Shown piece after piece: positions 55,257 to 64,000 of a DNA stretch of 64,000 bases. The stretch comes from Acinetobacter nosocomialis NIPH 2119 (lineage in GTDB: Bacteria; Pseudomonadota; Gammaproteobacteria; Pseudomonadales; Moraxellaceae). Position 1 is the first letter of the stretch, and each line of letters starts with the position of its first letter. The DNA is taken from assembly GCF_000368085.1 (NCBI RefSeq), contig NZ_KB849239.1:1583082-1647081 (forward strand), written 5' to 3'. The notes beneath the pieces are model-generated. The model saw nothing but the letters and a program-made list of their open reading frames with translations, made no database searches and had not been told where the DNA came from. The position numbers and the translations under genes were made by a program.

Positions 55257-55520
55257 CTATCCTTGATTAACCAAACTTTGTTTCGGTAATAATTTACAAC
55301 CACAAGATAATGAATCATTTACTCTTGCTGCTGATTTTCCCATGACTTGCATATTTGGATCTCCAGAAACAATCGTAGAAACCGTTTTATGAGCCGGACA
55401 AGTTGCTTTGTCACCTACACACGCAATTGCAATTCCATCTATTAAAAATGCACTATTACCAGAAATGACTTGTCCTCCACCTGTCGTTGGGCAACCAATC
55501 GTAATATAAGGGCTAGCCAT
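55257..55520 (-). CDS. PAAR-domain T6SS spike tip protein
   Basis: This 87-residue protein starts at 55520 (MASPYITIGCPTTGGGQVISGN) after AAGGAG; the frame open to 55556 is not needed. It is a bare PAAR repeat protein that sharpens the VgrG spike, with glycine-rich beta turns (GCPTTGGGQVISG, PAHKTVSTIVSGD) and zinc-site histidine/cysteine residues (CPAHKT, CGCKLLP). There is no effector extension, so it probably serves as a structural tip or adaptor. It is the last gene before the gap. Confidence 0.9.
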   Translation of the reverse strand: MASPYITIGCPTTGGGQVISGNSAFLIDGIAIACVGDKATCPAHKTVSTIVSGDPNMQVMGKSAARVNDSLSCGCKLLPKQSLVNQG

Positions 55521-55536
55521 ATTCTTCTCCTTATGT

Positions 55537-56304
55537 TTATAAAACGGTGAACTCAATTCGACGGTTTTTCTTTCTGCCTTCTGGAGACGTATTATCTGCT
55601 ACAGGTTTAGTCGAACCTAGTCCTTCTGCAGACAAATGATCAGCAGGAATGTTCTTACTCACCAAATAATTTTTAACTGCTAATGCACGGTCTTGACTGA
55701 GTTTTAAGTTTTTAGTCGCATCTCCAGAACTATCAGTATGTCCTACAATTTTGACTTTTTTACCGCCAACTTTATTTAAAGCAACCGCCATTTCATCAAG
55801 AATTTTTTGGCCAGCATCTGTGAGCACTGCACTACCAGATTCAAATTCAATAATTCGATTTTTTAAAGCATCATCAATGACTTTCTGCTCTGCCTGATTT
55901 ACAGAAAGCTGTGAAAATAATTGATATGGTGGCTGTACTAAACCCTGAAATATCTGAATAGTTGGTTGTATTTCTGTAGGATTTAGCATTTTTCCAGTCA
56001 GTTCAAATCGCGTGCCGTTAACACTTAACTTGCCCTGAGAAACTTTTTTAAGATCTGGTGTAATCACTCTTGTTACAGAGTCACTCCAGCCATTTGGAGC
56101 TGCTACTGGTCGAACTTGTATTTTATCTACCACTTGGTCTGCACCATAAACAGACTGCATTTTCATTAAAATAGCCTGTTTACTTGCTTCGTTTGGCACG
56201 ACACCTTCAACAACGATTGGCTGTGCTAAAGCATAATTCGCAATCGCATAGATACAACAGCCTTTTATTAATTGTGAAAGTTTAATTTGATATTTTTGAT
56301 TCAT
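55537..56304 (-). CDS. T6SS OmpA-domain periplasmic protein (TagN-like)
   Basis: This 255-residue protein has an N-terminal signal peptide (ending near YALAQP), a BON-like region (VVEGVVPNEASKQAILMKMQ) and a C-terminal OmpA peptidoglycan-binding domain. The domain has VKIVGHTDSSGDATKNLKLSQDRA, with the Asp and Arg that hold diaminopimelate. As TssL lacks a peptidoglycan domain and I see no TssJ lipoprotein gene, this protein probably anchors the membrane complex to the wall, which is an inference. It starts two bases after tagF. Confidence 0.87.
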   Translation of the reverse strand: MNQKYQIKLSQLIKGCCIYAIANYALAQPIVVEGVVPNEASKQAILMKMQSVYGADQVVDKIQVRPVAAPNGWSDSVTRVITPDLKKVSQGKLSVNGTRFELTGKMLNPTEIQPTIQIFQGLVQPPYQLFSQLSVNQAEQKVIDDALKNRIIEFESGSAVLTDAGQKILDEMAVALNKVGGKKVKIVGHTDSSGDATKNLKLSQDRALAVKNYLVSKNIPADHLSAEGLGSTKPVADNTSPEGRKKNRRIEFTVL

Positions 56305-56306
56305 TG

Positions 56307-57266
56307 TTATTCACCCAAAAAAGTCTGTCTAAATAGTTTTAAACCTTGATTTAAACTTAATTGGCGTTGGCATAAAGATTGTTCTAGCGTAGCTAAACCA
56401 GCATTTTGTTCCAAATAAGTATCAATCCATTGAGCTTCTATTAAAGAAACCCAATGTTTACTATCCATATTCTGAGTAAAAATATCGCTAAGAGCTAAAA
56501 TATCCGCACCCTGAAAACCAAAGAATAATACTGGCTGCTCTCGATGTAACAATCCAATCAAGACTTCAGTATTATGGTGTTTTAAAAAACGACAAATGAT
56601 ACTGACCCAGAATGCTGCTATTTCATAACAATAAGCAGGATTATTAATCGGCAAAATTAGTACTTTATTTAAGCGACTGGTTCCATTTTGTAAAATTGGC
56701 TGCAGTAATAAACCTAGCCCAATCATACTTTGAGCTAATTCATAAATACTTAGCTTCATTAACTGAGCAAACGAATGCATTGTATGGTTTTCATAAAAAC
56801 CGACACATTCACGTTCAGATAAAACTTGAATTTGATTTGGTAAATGATTGAGCTTACCAAATAATAAATCAGAATCTTTAATACCTCTTAAAGCACGATT
56901 ATTTTGAAATAAATCAACTAATACATGCTTATAACTATAAGGCGCATATAATAAATTTTCGTAAGGTAAATCAATCTCAAGTAAATGACTGAGTACCATT
57001 GGAAAAGCTCGGCCTGAACTGTCTTCGCTCGCCAGTAAATTTGCAGCTAAAAACATATTTTCTTGTGGATTTGCAATAAAGAAGTCCAATGGAGGCAACG
57101 TACCATATGCCTCTTTGAACGTAGTAGATTGCATTGCATACTCCAGCGCTTCTGTAATCCACTGGTCAAGCACCTGTATTAAGGCATATTGACCCTTTGT
57201 TTTTAAGAAATCACCGCGTGCCGGACTCTTCCCATAATACAGAGGAGTTGTTTTTAATGTATGCAT
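56307..57266 (-). CDS. tagF: T6SS regulator TagF
   Basis: TagF is a cytoplasmic post-translational T6SS regulator of the DUF2094 family. The 319-residue protein begins with the signature [18 protein letters not shown], in which GKxPxxGDF is diagnostic, followed by [21 protein letters not shown]. In other bacteria TagF represses T6SS and interacts with Fha1, which I do not see here. It is 37 bp after tssM. The AGGAGG region of its start is strong. Confidence 0.9.
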   Translation of the reverse strand: MHTLKTTPLYYGKSPARGDFLKTKGQYALIQVLDQWITEALEYAMQSTTFKEAYGTLPPLDFFIANPQENMFLAANLLASEDSSGRAFPMVLSHLLEIDLPYENLLYAPYSYKHVLVDLFQNNRALRGIKDSDLLFGKLNHLPNQIQVLSERECVGFYENHTMHSFAQLMKLSIYELAQSMIGLGLLLQPILQNGTSRLNKVLILPINNPAYCYEIAAFWVSIICRFLKHHNTEVLIGLLHREQPVLFFGFQGADILALSDIFTQNMDSKHWVSLIEAQWIDTYLEQNAGLATLEQSLCQRQLSLNQGLKLFRQTFLGE

Positions 57267-57303
57267 TAGACCTCCTCCTTTAATGTTGAGGTTACTTTCC
57301 CTG

Positions 57304-60300
57304 TCATGGCTTAACTCCCGCAGTTGGTTGAGTTGCAGCAGGTTGTGTTAATGCAGCAACTGGATTTGCAGGTTTTGTAGGAGCAGCAGCCTGAGCTGGT
57401 GCTTGCTGCGCCGATACAACACGGGCAGCTTTATCAGCAGTAACTTTGTCAACCAATTGCATACCAGAGTAACCGCGACTTGAGCCGATACTGCCTGAGT
57501 TACTACTAATAAGACGGAAGTTCATTTTCACAAACAATGATGGATCCGTCTTACTGCGCCAAAGCATTTCGAAACCACCGTTCTGCTCTTTACGCTGTGC
57601 ACTATCAATTAAGCGGTTAATACCATATTCACCTGGCTCATCAAAAATCGTATGGGTTTGACCTTGTAAATCTACAGCCGTAATACGCGCACCAGGAATG
57701 CTGCCTTGATTTGGCCAAATAAAGTTAACCCATTGCTGTACACCATTTTCATAAGTCATACGCTGACCATCAATATCAACGGTATATGAAAGCAATTGCG
57801 GGTTTTGAATTGGGTAGAACTGGAAGTTAGACTGATTTGTTGCCGGAGCCGCTGGTGCCTGACTATTTAATTCCCCAGTTGCCATACCATTTGTAGGTGC
57901 AACATAGCGCTGGAAATTCATTACAAATTGCGGGTTTAAACTAATACCCAAATCTTTCCATGTTTTTGAAGTTAAGGTATAGCCACGACGAATAACAAAT
58001 GGGTCTAAGCTCTCTTTAACAAAACGGGAAATGCTACCGTTTTCACCAAGAATTTGACCAATTTCACTACTTGTTGCTTGTAAAGAAGCGGATGAGTTAA
58101 ATGGATATTTCTTAGCAAGATTTGTAGTAAATGGCTGATACGCTTGCATAACCCAAAGTTTATTAATTTCATCTTGAGTCGGTGTAATTAGACTTTCAAA
58201 AGCTTGTGTAAGAGGACTTACCACTAATTTTTGTAGCAATTGCTGATCAATTTCACTGAAACCAACCGCCATTTTTTCATCTACAATTTTTTGAGTCTGA
58301 TTAAATACCGATGTCTGCTCATTTAAGGTTTGCTTAACCAATGTCATAGCACTTGGCCCAACCTCACCCGCATTTTTAAGTTCATTAAACTTACTACGCA
58401 CTAAAGCAAGATTTGTCATATATTCATCAAGTAAAGATTTACCCTGTTGATCATCACGTTTACGAACCAACTGATAGAACATTTGATATTCTTGAGAAAT
58501 AGCACCTTGAGCATTAGCAACTGCTTGATTTGCTAATTGTTTATCATCACGGTTTAAGACTTTGCGTTTGAACCATGCAATAAATCCTTTTTGAGGAGCA
58601 GCTAATTCTGCTTGAACAACTGGATTGTCCCAATTTGTTTCAATAGCTACACGTTCAATAAGCGTGCGAATTGGTGAATTTTGTGGCTCACCTAATACAT
58701 CAATATTTTTGACTTGCTGAGCAAATTGATTTGCTTTTGCATAGTGAATACCACTTAAGAATTTTCTCCATTCCGCGATATATTCTTGCTTATAAAGTGC
58801 TGTGAGCTGCTTTCTAATTTGCTCTGGGCTACCCGAGAAAGTTAAGTCATCAGATTGACGGCTATTAAGCACCCAGTCTTTACTATCTGTAGGCTTATCT
58901 GCTGCTTCCTCAATGGCTTTTTCTACGTAGTCATTCCAAGCTTTTTGAGTAAATACACCTGGTAATGCATAGCTGCCTAACACAACATTTTTATTTGCCT
59001 CACCAACAATTTGACTTACTGTCAAAGCTGGGAAGCGAACAGCAGCACGCATTTTAATTTCGTTATAAACACGGTCACGTGCTGGCATACCTCTAATCAC
59101 AGAGAGCAATACTTGACGTGTCTGATCAACTAATTGAGAGTCAGCATCCAAAATTGGGAACTGCTTATCATTTGCTAATGTCATTGCATACGACAAGATC
59201 TGTTCAGCTTCCTGAATCATATCTGCACGTGGCATTTGCCCTTTATTAGCATCTAGCCAAGAACGCCAGAAACGCGTTACCTGATCGCTTAAGTGACTTG
59301 CATCCATATACTGTGGATTACTCATCATCAAATATGCTTTTAATGCATTATAAGCATCTTGAGGGTTGGTATCTGACGGTTCTAAATATTGCTGAGTTTG
59401 AGCAGTTTGCTTAATCTCAACGTTGGTATGATTTGCTTTTAAAGTCGCTTCATTATTTTTCACACGTTGCAAATACTGAGCAATATTTTGCTGAGTAGGT
59501 GTTAAAACAATTTGTTTAACGCCTTTTAAATATTCAGCTTTTAATTTTTCACGTAATTCATTGCCTTGATATAAACCAAAACTAAATTTTAGAGGTCTAT
59601 TTTCATCAAACTCGTCTAATTGCTGTAGACGTCTTTGTAAAATAAGTAGGGCTTCCAATTGAGTTGATAATTGTTGACCCGAACCCTTCTCTAACTGAAC
59701 AACTTTATTTAAATCGGCTTGAACTTCACCAATAAGTTGTTGGTTATTGCGATACGACCAAACCCACACACCCAGAATAATTGAAACGCCAGCTAAAGCA
59801 CCAATAAATGCAATATAACGCTGACGCTTTTTACCTGCATTTACATGCTGTTTAACTAAATCTTTATCTCTTAAAATAACATCTGAAAATAAGCCTTTTA
59901 AGAAATAACCATGGTTAGGCGTTGTTTTTAATTGATCTCTTACTTCATTTTGAGCAATTTGAGAAAGCTGAAATTCTTGTGCAATTTGCTCAGTCATTGG
60001 GCTTTCTATTACACCCTCTTGCAAGGCACTTGTGAAATAGAAACCACGGAAAACTGGTTGGAACTGGTAAGGGTTATCTTCAAAAAGTGTAGCAATAAAA
60101 CTTTTTAATGCAGGTTTTAATGTTTTAAATTCTAATGGGAAGGTCATCACACTCGGTGAGATATTTTGAGAGTGTCGACGACTAAGATGGGTCGAGCTTA
60201 CCCCTTTTAAACCATCGTAAAGAATATTGTAGTGTTTCTCAAAAAGATCTACAGCATTATGAGAAGAATTCTGCTCGTATGGCAGTGTTGCACCCCATGC

Positions 60301-61143
60301 CTGATTATATTCTTGTACTTCATAGAACTCGAAAAATTCGGTAAAACCCGCAATCAAATCCATTTTTGAAAAGACTAAATAAACGGGTACTACAACTTCT
60401 AAACGTTCCGTTAAATCTTGAATACGAGCACGTAAATTTTTAGCAAGCTTCAATGAATGTTCAGGACTTTGGCTCACCAGTTCAGCAATACTTACAATAA
60501 GAATTAAGCCATTCACTGGAGCTTTAGAACGGTTTTTCTTTAATATATTTAAAAAACCTAACCATTCTGAATGATCTTCGCTATATACCGAATAACGACC
60601 AGCCGTATCTAATAAAATACCTTCTGTAGAAAAGAACCAGTCACAATTACGGGTACCACTTAAACCGGCCGAAACCATTTTTTGATGTGTTTCTTCAAAA
60701 GGAAACTTTAAACCAGAATTATAGATTGCAGAACTTTTACCAGCGGCTGGATTACCAATAACCATATACCACGGCAACTCATATAGTGCTGCATTACCCT
60801 TCTTATCTCCTAGCTTTGATTTACGAATCAATTGAATAGATTCTTTCATTTGTTGGCTGATAAGTTGCAGCTCTTCTTTATCTTTATTTTTGCCGTACTC
60901 AGCTTGGGTATCTTTTTCTATCGCTTCAGCAAGCTCTTCACCTTGAACGGCATGCTTTTTTCGCTGAATTAGCCAATAAATTCCATAAACAATGAGCCCT
61001 AAAGCATAAGCAAATGCTAAAGCCCAAAATATATGGTGAGGAATTGAAGTATAGGAAGACATCAATGCCACGAACAATGACAAGGCGATAATTGCTTTAG
61101 GATTCGTGATGTACTGCCACAAGTAGCCTAAAATTGTATGCAT
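57304..61143 (-). CDS. tssM: T6SS inner-membrane core protein TssM (IcmF)
   Basis: TssM is the large membrane-complex core that spans the periplasm. The 1279-residue protein has two N-terminal membrane helices (about residues 15-60), a cytoplasmic P-loop domain with [19 protein letters not shown] and [17 protein letters not shown], a third helix near residue 440 ([17 protein letters not shown]) and a large helical periplasmic domain ending in a DUF1215-like beta region. The intact Walker A suggests nucleotide binding. Its C terminus has a low-complexity Ala/Pro/Gln tail ([20 protein letters not shown]). Confidence 0.95.
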   Translation of the reverse strand: MHTILGYLWQYITNPKAIIALSLFVALMSSYTSIPHHIFWALAFAYALGLIVYGIYWLIQRKKHAVQGEELAEAIEKDTQAEYGKNKDKEELQLISQQMKESIQLIRKSKLGDKKGNAALYELPWYMVIGNPAAGKSSAIYNSGLKFPFEETHQKMVSAGLSGTRNCDWFFSTEGILLDTAGRYSVYSEDHSEWLGFLNILKKNRSKAPVNGLILIVSIAELVSQSPEHSLKLAKNLRARIQDLTERLEVVVPVYLVFSKMDLIAGFTEFFEFYEVQEYNQAWGATLPYEQNSSHNAVDLFEKHYNILYDGLKGVSSTHLSRRHSQNISPSVMTFPLEFKTLKPALKSFIATLFEDNPYQFQPVFRGFYFTSALQEGVIESPMTEQIAQEFQLSQIAQNEVRDQLKTTPNHGYFLKGLFSDVILRDKDLVKQHVNAGKKRQRYIAFIGALAGVSIILGVWVWSYRNNQQLIGEVQADLNKVVQLEKGSGQQLSTQLEALLILQRRLQQLDEFDENRPLKFSFGLYQGNELREKLKAEYLKGVKQIVLTPTQQNIAQYLQRVKNNEATLKANHTNVEIKQTAQTQQYLEPSDTNPQDAYNALKAYLMMSNPQYMDASHLSDQVTRFWRSWLDANKGQMPRADMIQEAEQILSYAMTLANDKQFPILDADSQLVDQTRQVLLSVIRGMPARDRVYNEIKMRAAVRFPALTVSQIVGEANKNVVLGSYALPGVFTQKAWNDYVEKAIEEAADKPTDSKDWVLNSRQSDDLTFSGSPEQIRKQLTALYKQEYIAEWRKFLSGIHYAKANQFAQQVKNIDVLGEPQNSPIRTLIERVAIETNWDNPVVQAELAAPQKGFIAWFKRKVLNRDDKQLANQAVANAQGAISQEYQMFYQLVRKRDDQQGKSLLDEYMTNLALVRSKFNELKNAGEVGPSAMTLVKQTLNEQTSVFNQTQKIVDEKMAVGFSEIDQQLLQKLVVSPLTQAFESLITPTQDEINKLWVMQAYQPFTTNLAKKYPFNSSASLQATSSEIGQILGENGSISRFVKESLDPFVIRRGYTLTSKTWKDLGISLNPQFVMNFQRYVAPTNGMATGELNSQAPAAPATNQSNFQFYPIQNPQLLSYTVDIDGQRMTYENGVQQWVNFIWPNQGSIPGARITAVDLQGQTHTIFDEPGEYGINRLIDSAQRKEQNGGFEMLWRSKTDPSLFVKMNFRLISSNSGSIGSSRGYSGMQLVDKVTADKAARVVSAQQAPAQAAAPTKPANPVAALTQPAATQPTAGVKP

Positions 61144-61173
61144 TCTATTCTCGTTCTAAGTTCAAAGTTTAAA

Positions 61174-62586
61174 TTAGCTATTCAACACCATCGCATCATC
61201 TTCTGAATTTTCAGTGACACTCTGCACAAAGGTATGTGCTGACACCGTATTTTCGCCAAAGACAAAAGGAACGATATGTTCAGGAAAATGCATACTGAGC
61301 ATAAAGCCATAAATATCAACTAAATGCTGAGTATGCCCCAATGAAGATTTCACATAAATAAAGTGATGCGGTTCAACAGAAGTTTGCGTAAGTTGCTGCT
61401 GCAAATGCTTCGCTGCTTTTATATCTGTCTGATCTGAAACAATAAGTACATATGGCTCATCCCCCTCGTACTGCGGCAATTCATTTAAATTCAGGATATT
61501 AAGAACTTTTGCAGTTTTTTCTTGACCAATTACGACTTTTAAATTTTTAGCGGGTTCAAGTTCTTCAATTTTTAAGGAGGGATCTGCAATAAGGCAGCTT
61601 GTAGCAAACTCCGCCGGAATATAATCCTTAACCATCCAAGACTTTTCATCAATCAGGTCTTGATCAATTTCTGAATCAACGGCAAGCACGAGAAATATTT
61701 CATGCTCTTTCTTTTGAATACGTTTTAATAAATGAATAAACTCTTGATAAGCCACACGTTCTCCCAAAAAGTGATATTCGATATGAACTTTTTGGGAAAT
61801 AATGCCAATTTCAGTAAAGAACTCTAAAATTAAATCGTTACTTTGCTCATCATTCCATATATGCAATAAATCTTCTGGAAGAAGAATATGTAAATTCAGT
61901 CGATTTAAACGATGTACTTCAACTACAGGTGTTTCTGTATCTTCATATTCAGAATTTGGATCAACCCATGCAGGATGCATGTGATATTCACGGATCTGAT
62001 GAGATTCATAAAATAAAATTGAACGCTTTAAATGTTCAGCCAAGCGATACAAATTCTCTATGTTTTGTTCTAATTGCTGTCTTATTAAAGACATAATACG
62101 AATTTGTCTTGGTGAAGCTGCGTATTCAAAATCCTCTTCATCCGACTCGGCCAAATCTTTAATTCGATAGGATAAAAGTGGCAATCCATAAGAATTTAAC
62201 AACTGATCATCAAGCTCTGGACTTTTGAAATCTTGTATTTCTTTAATAATAGTTTCATTCTCGCCCAATGCATGTATAGCAAAAGCAGAGTAAATATGAA
62301 AATCTAACTGCTCTAGAGGCTGATCAGGTGTAGTCGTTTGTTTTTGGCTATCATCATTTTGGCTTTGACTTACAACTTTCTCTTTCTTTTCTTTATAACT
62401 TTTATAAACGCTATAAATCAGCCAAGGCGATAAGATCGCCAATGTAATAATTGCCGGTAACAAAAGAAAATAAAGGAAAAAATCCCCTTTATCAGGGTTA
62501 TATTGAACATCGCGCCAGTAGAAAATAATCAATCCACTAACAAGTGTAAAAATAGCGATGAATGAGAGTAATATTTTTTTAATCAT
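61174..62586 (-). CDS. T6SS accessory membrane protein between tssG and tssM
   Basis: This 470-residue protein has two N-terminal membrane helices (about residues 5-25 and 37-65) and a long, acidic, mostly helical and beta cytoplasmic part with no enzyme motif that I recognise. It overlaps tssG by four bases (ATGA) and precedes tssM by 30 bp. Acinetobacter T6SS loci have a genus-specific gene here (I believe asaB). Its place suggests a partner of TssM. The C-terminal region shows an alternating PYVLIVSDQTDIKAAKHLQQ pattern of unknown meaning. Confidence 0.78.
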   Translation of the reverse strand: MIKKILLSFIAIFTLVSGLIIFYWRDVQYNPDKGDFFLYFLLLPAIITLAILSPWLIYSVYKSYKEKKEKVVSQSQNDDSQKQTTTPDQPLEQLDFHIYSAFAIHALGENETIIKEIQDFKSPELDDQLLNSYGLPLLSYRIKDLAESDEEDFEYAASPRQIRIMSLIRQQLEQNIENLYRLAEHLKRSILFYESHQIREYHMHPAWVDPNSEYEDTETPVVEVHRLNRLNLHILLPEDLLHIWNDEQSNDLILEFFTEIGIISQKVHIEYHFLGERVAYQEFIHLLKRIQKKEHEIFLVLAVDSEIDQDLIDEKSWMVKDYIPAEFATSCLIADPSLKIEELEPAKNLKVVIGQEKTAKVLNILNLNELPQYEGDEPYVLIVSDQTDIKAAKHLQQQLTQTSVEPHHFIYVKSSLGHTQHLVDIYGFMLSMHFPEHIVPFVFGENTVSAHTFVQSVTENSEDDAMVLNS

Positions 62587-63581
62587 ATTTGCTCTCCAAT
62601 AAGGCTATAACATGTTTCATGGCTATGGGTGCTAGGCTTGCGAGACATTAAAAAAGCACCTTGCCCTAAGCCATTGGCTTGGCTTTGAGTCAGGCGAACA
62701 GGTTGTATTTCCGACTCATCTAATATCAGTCTTAGATCGATTGAAAGTGTCGGACTGCACCATGTTTCTACAATTTTTTTAAGCTTTAAACTAAGCTCTT
62801 GGTGAGGTAAAAACTTTAAATATTGCTGACGCTTAAGTGGACCTATCTGAATCTCAATTTTTCCATCAATTTGTTGAATCGTTTCCCCACAAAACGTGTT
62901 AATACCAAGTAAGCTAGGCTGGCTTCCACCTAAAGTTGTTAACTGATCACTTGCTAACTTAAATGATTCTTGTATGAACTCTTTAATTGTAATTTCATGC
63001 TTAAATATACAACTCAACATTGTTTTCAAAGCATGAACGGTATTATTTTGCCCCTGCATTAAGCCCGAAAATTCAGCAAAATATTCATCCAAATCTTGTT
63101 GTTGATGTTGTGATCGAACATAACCATTTAAAGCATGCAGGATATCCAAATAATCATTTTTATTTTCTATTTCATATCGCACAGGCAAGTGATAAGTAAT
63201 ACTTGACTCTACATACTGACCAGTTAACTTATGATTAAATAAACTCAAAAACTCTTTAGTTTCAGCTCGTTGCTGCCGTGGAGCCTGCTTAATTTTATTT
63301 GTATAAGTATAAGGTAATGCCCCTTGTATACCGGTAAGGCCAACAATCAAGTTTGTTAAATGAACACGCTCATCTACTAATTCTAAACTTTCAATTTCAG
63401 TGGCCGGAAAGTTTAAGTTAAACGAGGTCTCAAATTTGAAATGATCAGTCCATGACGAACAGGCATCATTAGCTGGGCTATGACGCAATAACCGTGTTGC
63501 TTGAATAAATTCAAAAGATTTGGGGCGTTGAAACAACTCAGCCGTTATAGAAGAGTCTTGCCACCAACGTTCTGACTGCAT
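62583..63581 (-). CDS. tssG: T6SS baseplate wedge protein TssG
   Basis: TssG forms the baseplate wedge with TssE, TssF and TssK. The 332-residue protein shows the ImpH/VasB layout: FEFIQATRLLRHSPAND near the N terminus, LTNLIVGLTGIQGALPYTYT, and SLLGINTFCGETIQQIDGKIEI further on. It starts inside tssF (37-bp overlap) and overlaps the next gene by four bases, so these genes are translationally coupled. Confidence 0.93.
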   Translation of the reverse strand: MQSERWWQDSSITAELFQRPKSFEFIQATRLLRHSPANDACSSWTDHFKFETSFNLNFPATEIESLELVDERVHLTNLIVGLTGIQGALPYTYTNKIKQAPRQQRAETKEFLSLFNHKLTGQYVESSITYHLPVRYEIENKNDYLDILHALNGYVRSQHQQQDLDEYFAEFSGLMQGQNNTVHALKTMLSCIFKHEITIKEFIQESFKLASDQLTTLGGSQPSLLGINTFCGETIQQIDGKIEIQIGPLKRQQYLKFLPHQELSLKLKKIVETWCSPTLSIDLRLILDESEIQPVRLTQSQANGLGQGAFLMSRKPSTHSHETCYSLIGEQI

Positions 63582-64000
63582 TGGTATAACTCCTGCTGAG
63601 ATGAATAATCATTAACCACCAAATCAACAAAACTATTAATTTGAACCTTTAAATTAAAAACACGACTTAATAATTGACTAAAAATATATAAGCTATGCCC
63701 TCTAAATACAGATGAATCAATTTGTAATTCAGCTTTTACCCCTCTCACAAACATTGGAAATGGTTTGCCATCTACAAGTTTATGGGTAAGTGAAAATTCT
63801 AATTTTTTAATTGATTCAATAATTAAATAATTTTCTTTTGACTGCGGTAAGTTATATAAAGCCAACAGCTCTTTAACATGAGAAACAGCATCCCCTTTCA
63901 TAAGCGCTAAGCTATTTAATGAAAGATGCGAAATCACACGCCATTGCTCACTTTGGCCTTGTTCAAACTTATAAGGTTTGGTTGGTCGCTTTAAGACAAT
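63545..64000 (-). CDS. tssF: T6SS baseplate protein TssF, C-terminal part cut by window edge
   Basis: The open minus-strand frame continues past base 64000 without a stop codon. The visible 151 residues begin near RPTKPYKFEQGQSEQWRVIS, then HLSLNSLALMKGDAVSHVKE, the C-terminal signature of TssF (ImpG/VasA), and continue with DGKPFPMFVRGVKAELQIDS. Family length is about 600, so roughly three quarters lies outside the window. It overlaps tssG by 37 bp. Confidence 0.92.
   Translation of the reverse strand: MVLKRPTKPYKFEQGQSEQWRVISHLSLNSLALMKGDAVSHVKELLALYNLPQSKENYLIIESIKKLEFSLTHKLVDGKPFPMFVRGVKAELQIDSSVFRGHSLYIFSQLLSRVFNLKVQINSFVDLVVNDYSSQQELYQCSQNVGGKTLL

Overview
The window looks like chromosomal DNA from Acinetobacter, most likely the A. 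calcoaceticus-baumannii complex. The evidence is low-GC DNA, a pobA/pobR pair as in Acinetobacter, a full phenylacetate (paa) operon, and a type VI secretion (T6SS) locus whose gene order (tssF-tssG-accessory-tssM-tagF-OmpA/tagN-PAAR-clpV-tssA-tssK-tssL-accessory-tagX) is the one known from this genus. I saw no tRNA, rRNA, CRISPR array or intact insertion sequence.

Layout. 1-1756: the 3'-truncated pobA (4-hydroxybenzoate hydroxylase) diverges from its IclR activator pobR. 1813-7417: small redox and regulatory genes, namely azoreductase with a divergent LysR, two tandem paralogous secreted proteins of unknown function, a membrane catalase-like peroxidase with cytochrome b561, an HxlR regulator and a TetR regulator. 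7418-9653: a low-GC islet with a structured RNA resembling phage P1/P7 C4 antisense RNA, two orphan genes, and a decayed copy of the paaI 3' end. 9654-11326: an SDR/LysR cassette lying between that copy and paaI itself.

11388-25122: phenylacetate catabolism. paaABCDE-FGH-J-K-X-Y-I run on the minus strand and paaZ runs divergently on the plus strand. Phenylacetate is activated by PaaK, epoxidised by PaaABC(D)E, isomerised by PaaG, opened by PaaZ, and beta-oxidised by PaaFHJ to acetyl-CoA and succinyl-CoA.

25166-39306: L-serine dehydratase, then a complete trans-4-hydroxy-L-proline catabolic set: transporters, 2-epimerase, three-gene D-hydroxyproline dehydrogenase, DapA-like deaminase and alpha-ketoglutarate-semialdehyde dehydrogenase, with AraC- and GntR-type regulators. 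A GTATAC-centred palindrome recurs at scattered promoters of this region and probably marks the GntR regulon.

39307-47456: housekeeping and accessory genes, including a candidate small RNA, an I78 inhibitor lipoprotein, SoxR, QueH, a GNAT enzyme, a YcaQ/AlkX-type glycosylase, a cyanate/nitroimidazole-type MFS transporter, a guanine-deaminase-like enzyme and a LysR regulator. 47461-64000: most of the T6SS cluster on the minus strand, from tagX to the 3' part of tssF. The cluster is interrupted by a 220-bp gap carrying a long hairpin, which suggests two transcription units.

The best candidates for something undescribed are the C4-like RNA leader with a 12-nt complementary site downstream but no antirepressor gene, the paaI-end duplication bracketing an SDR that lacks the YxxxK catalytic pair, the paired secreted proteins at 3634-4334, and the GTATAC regulon.
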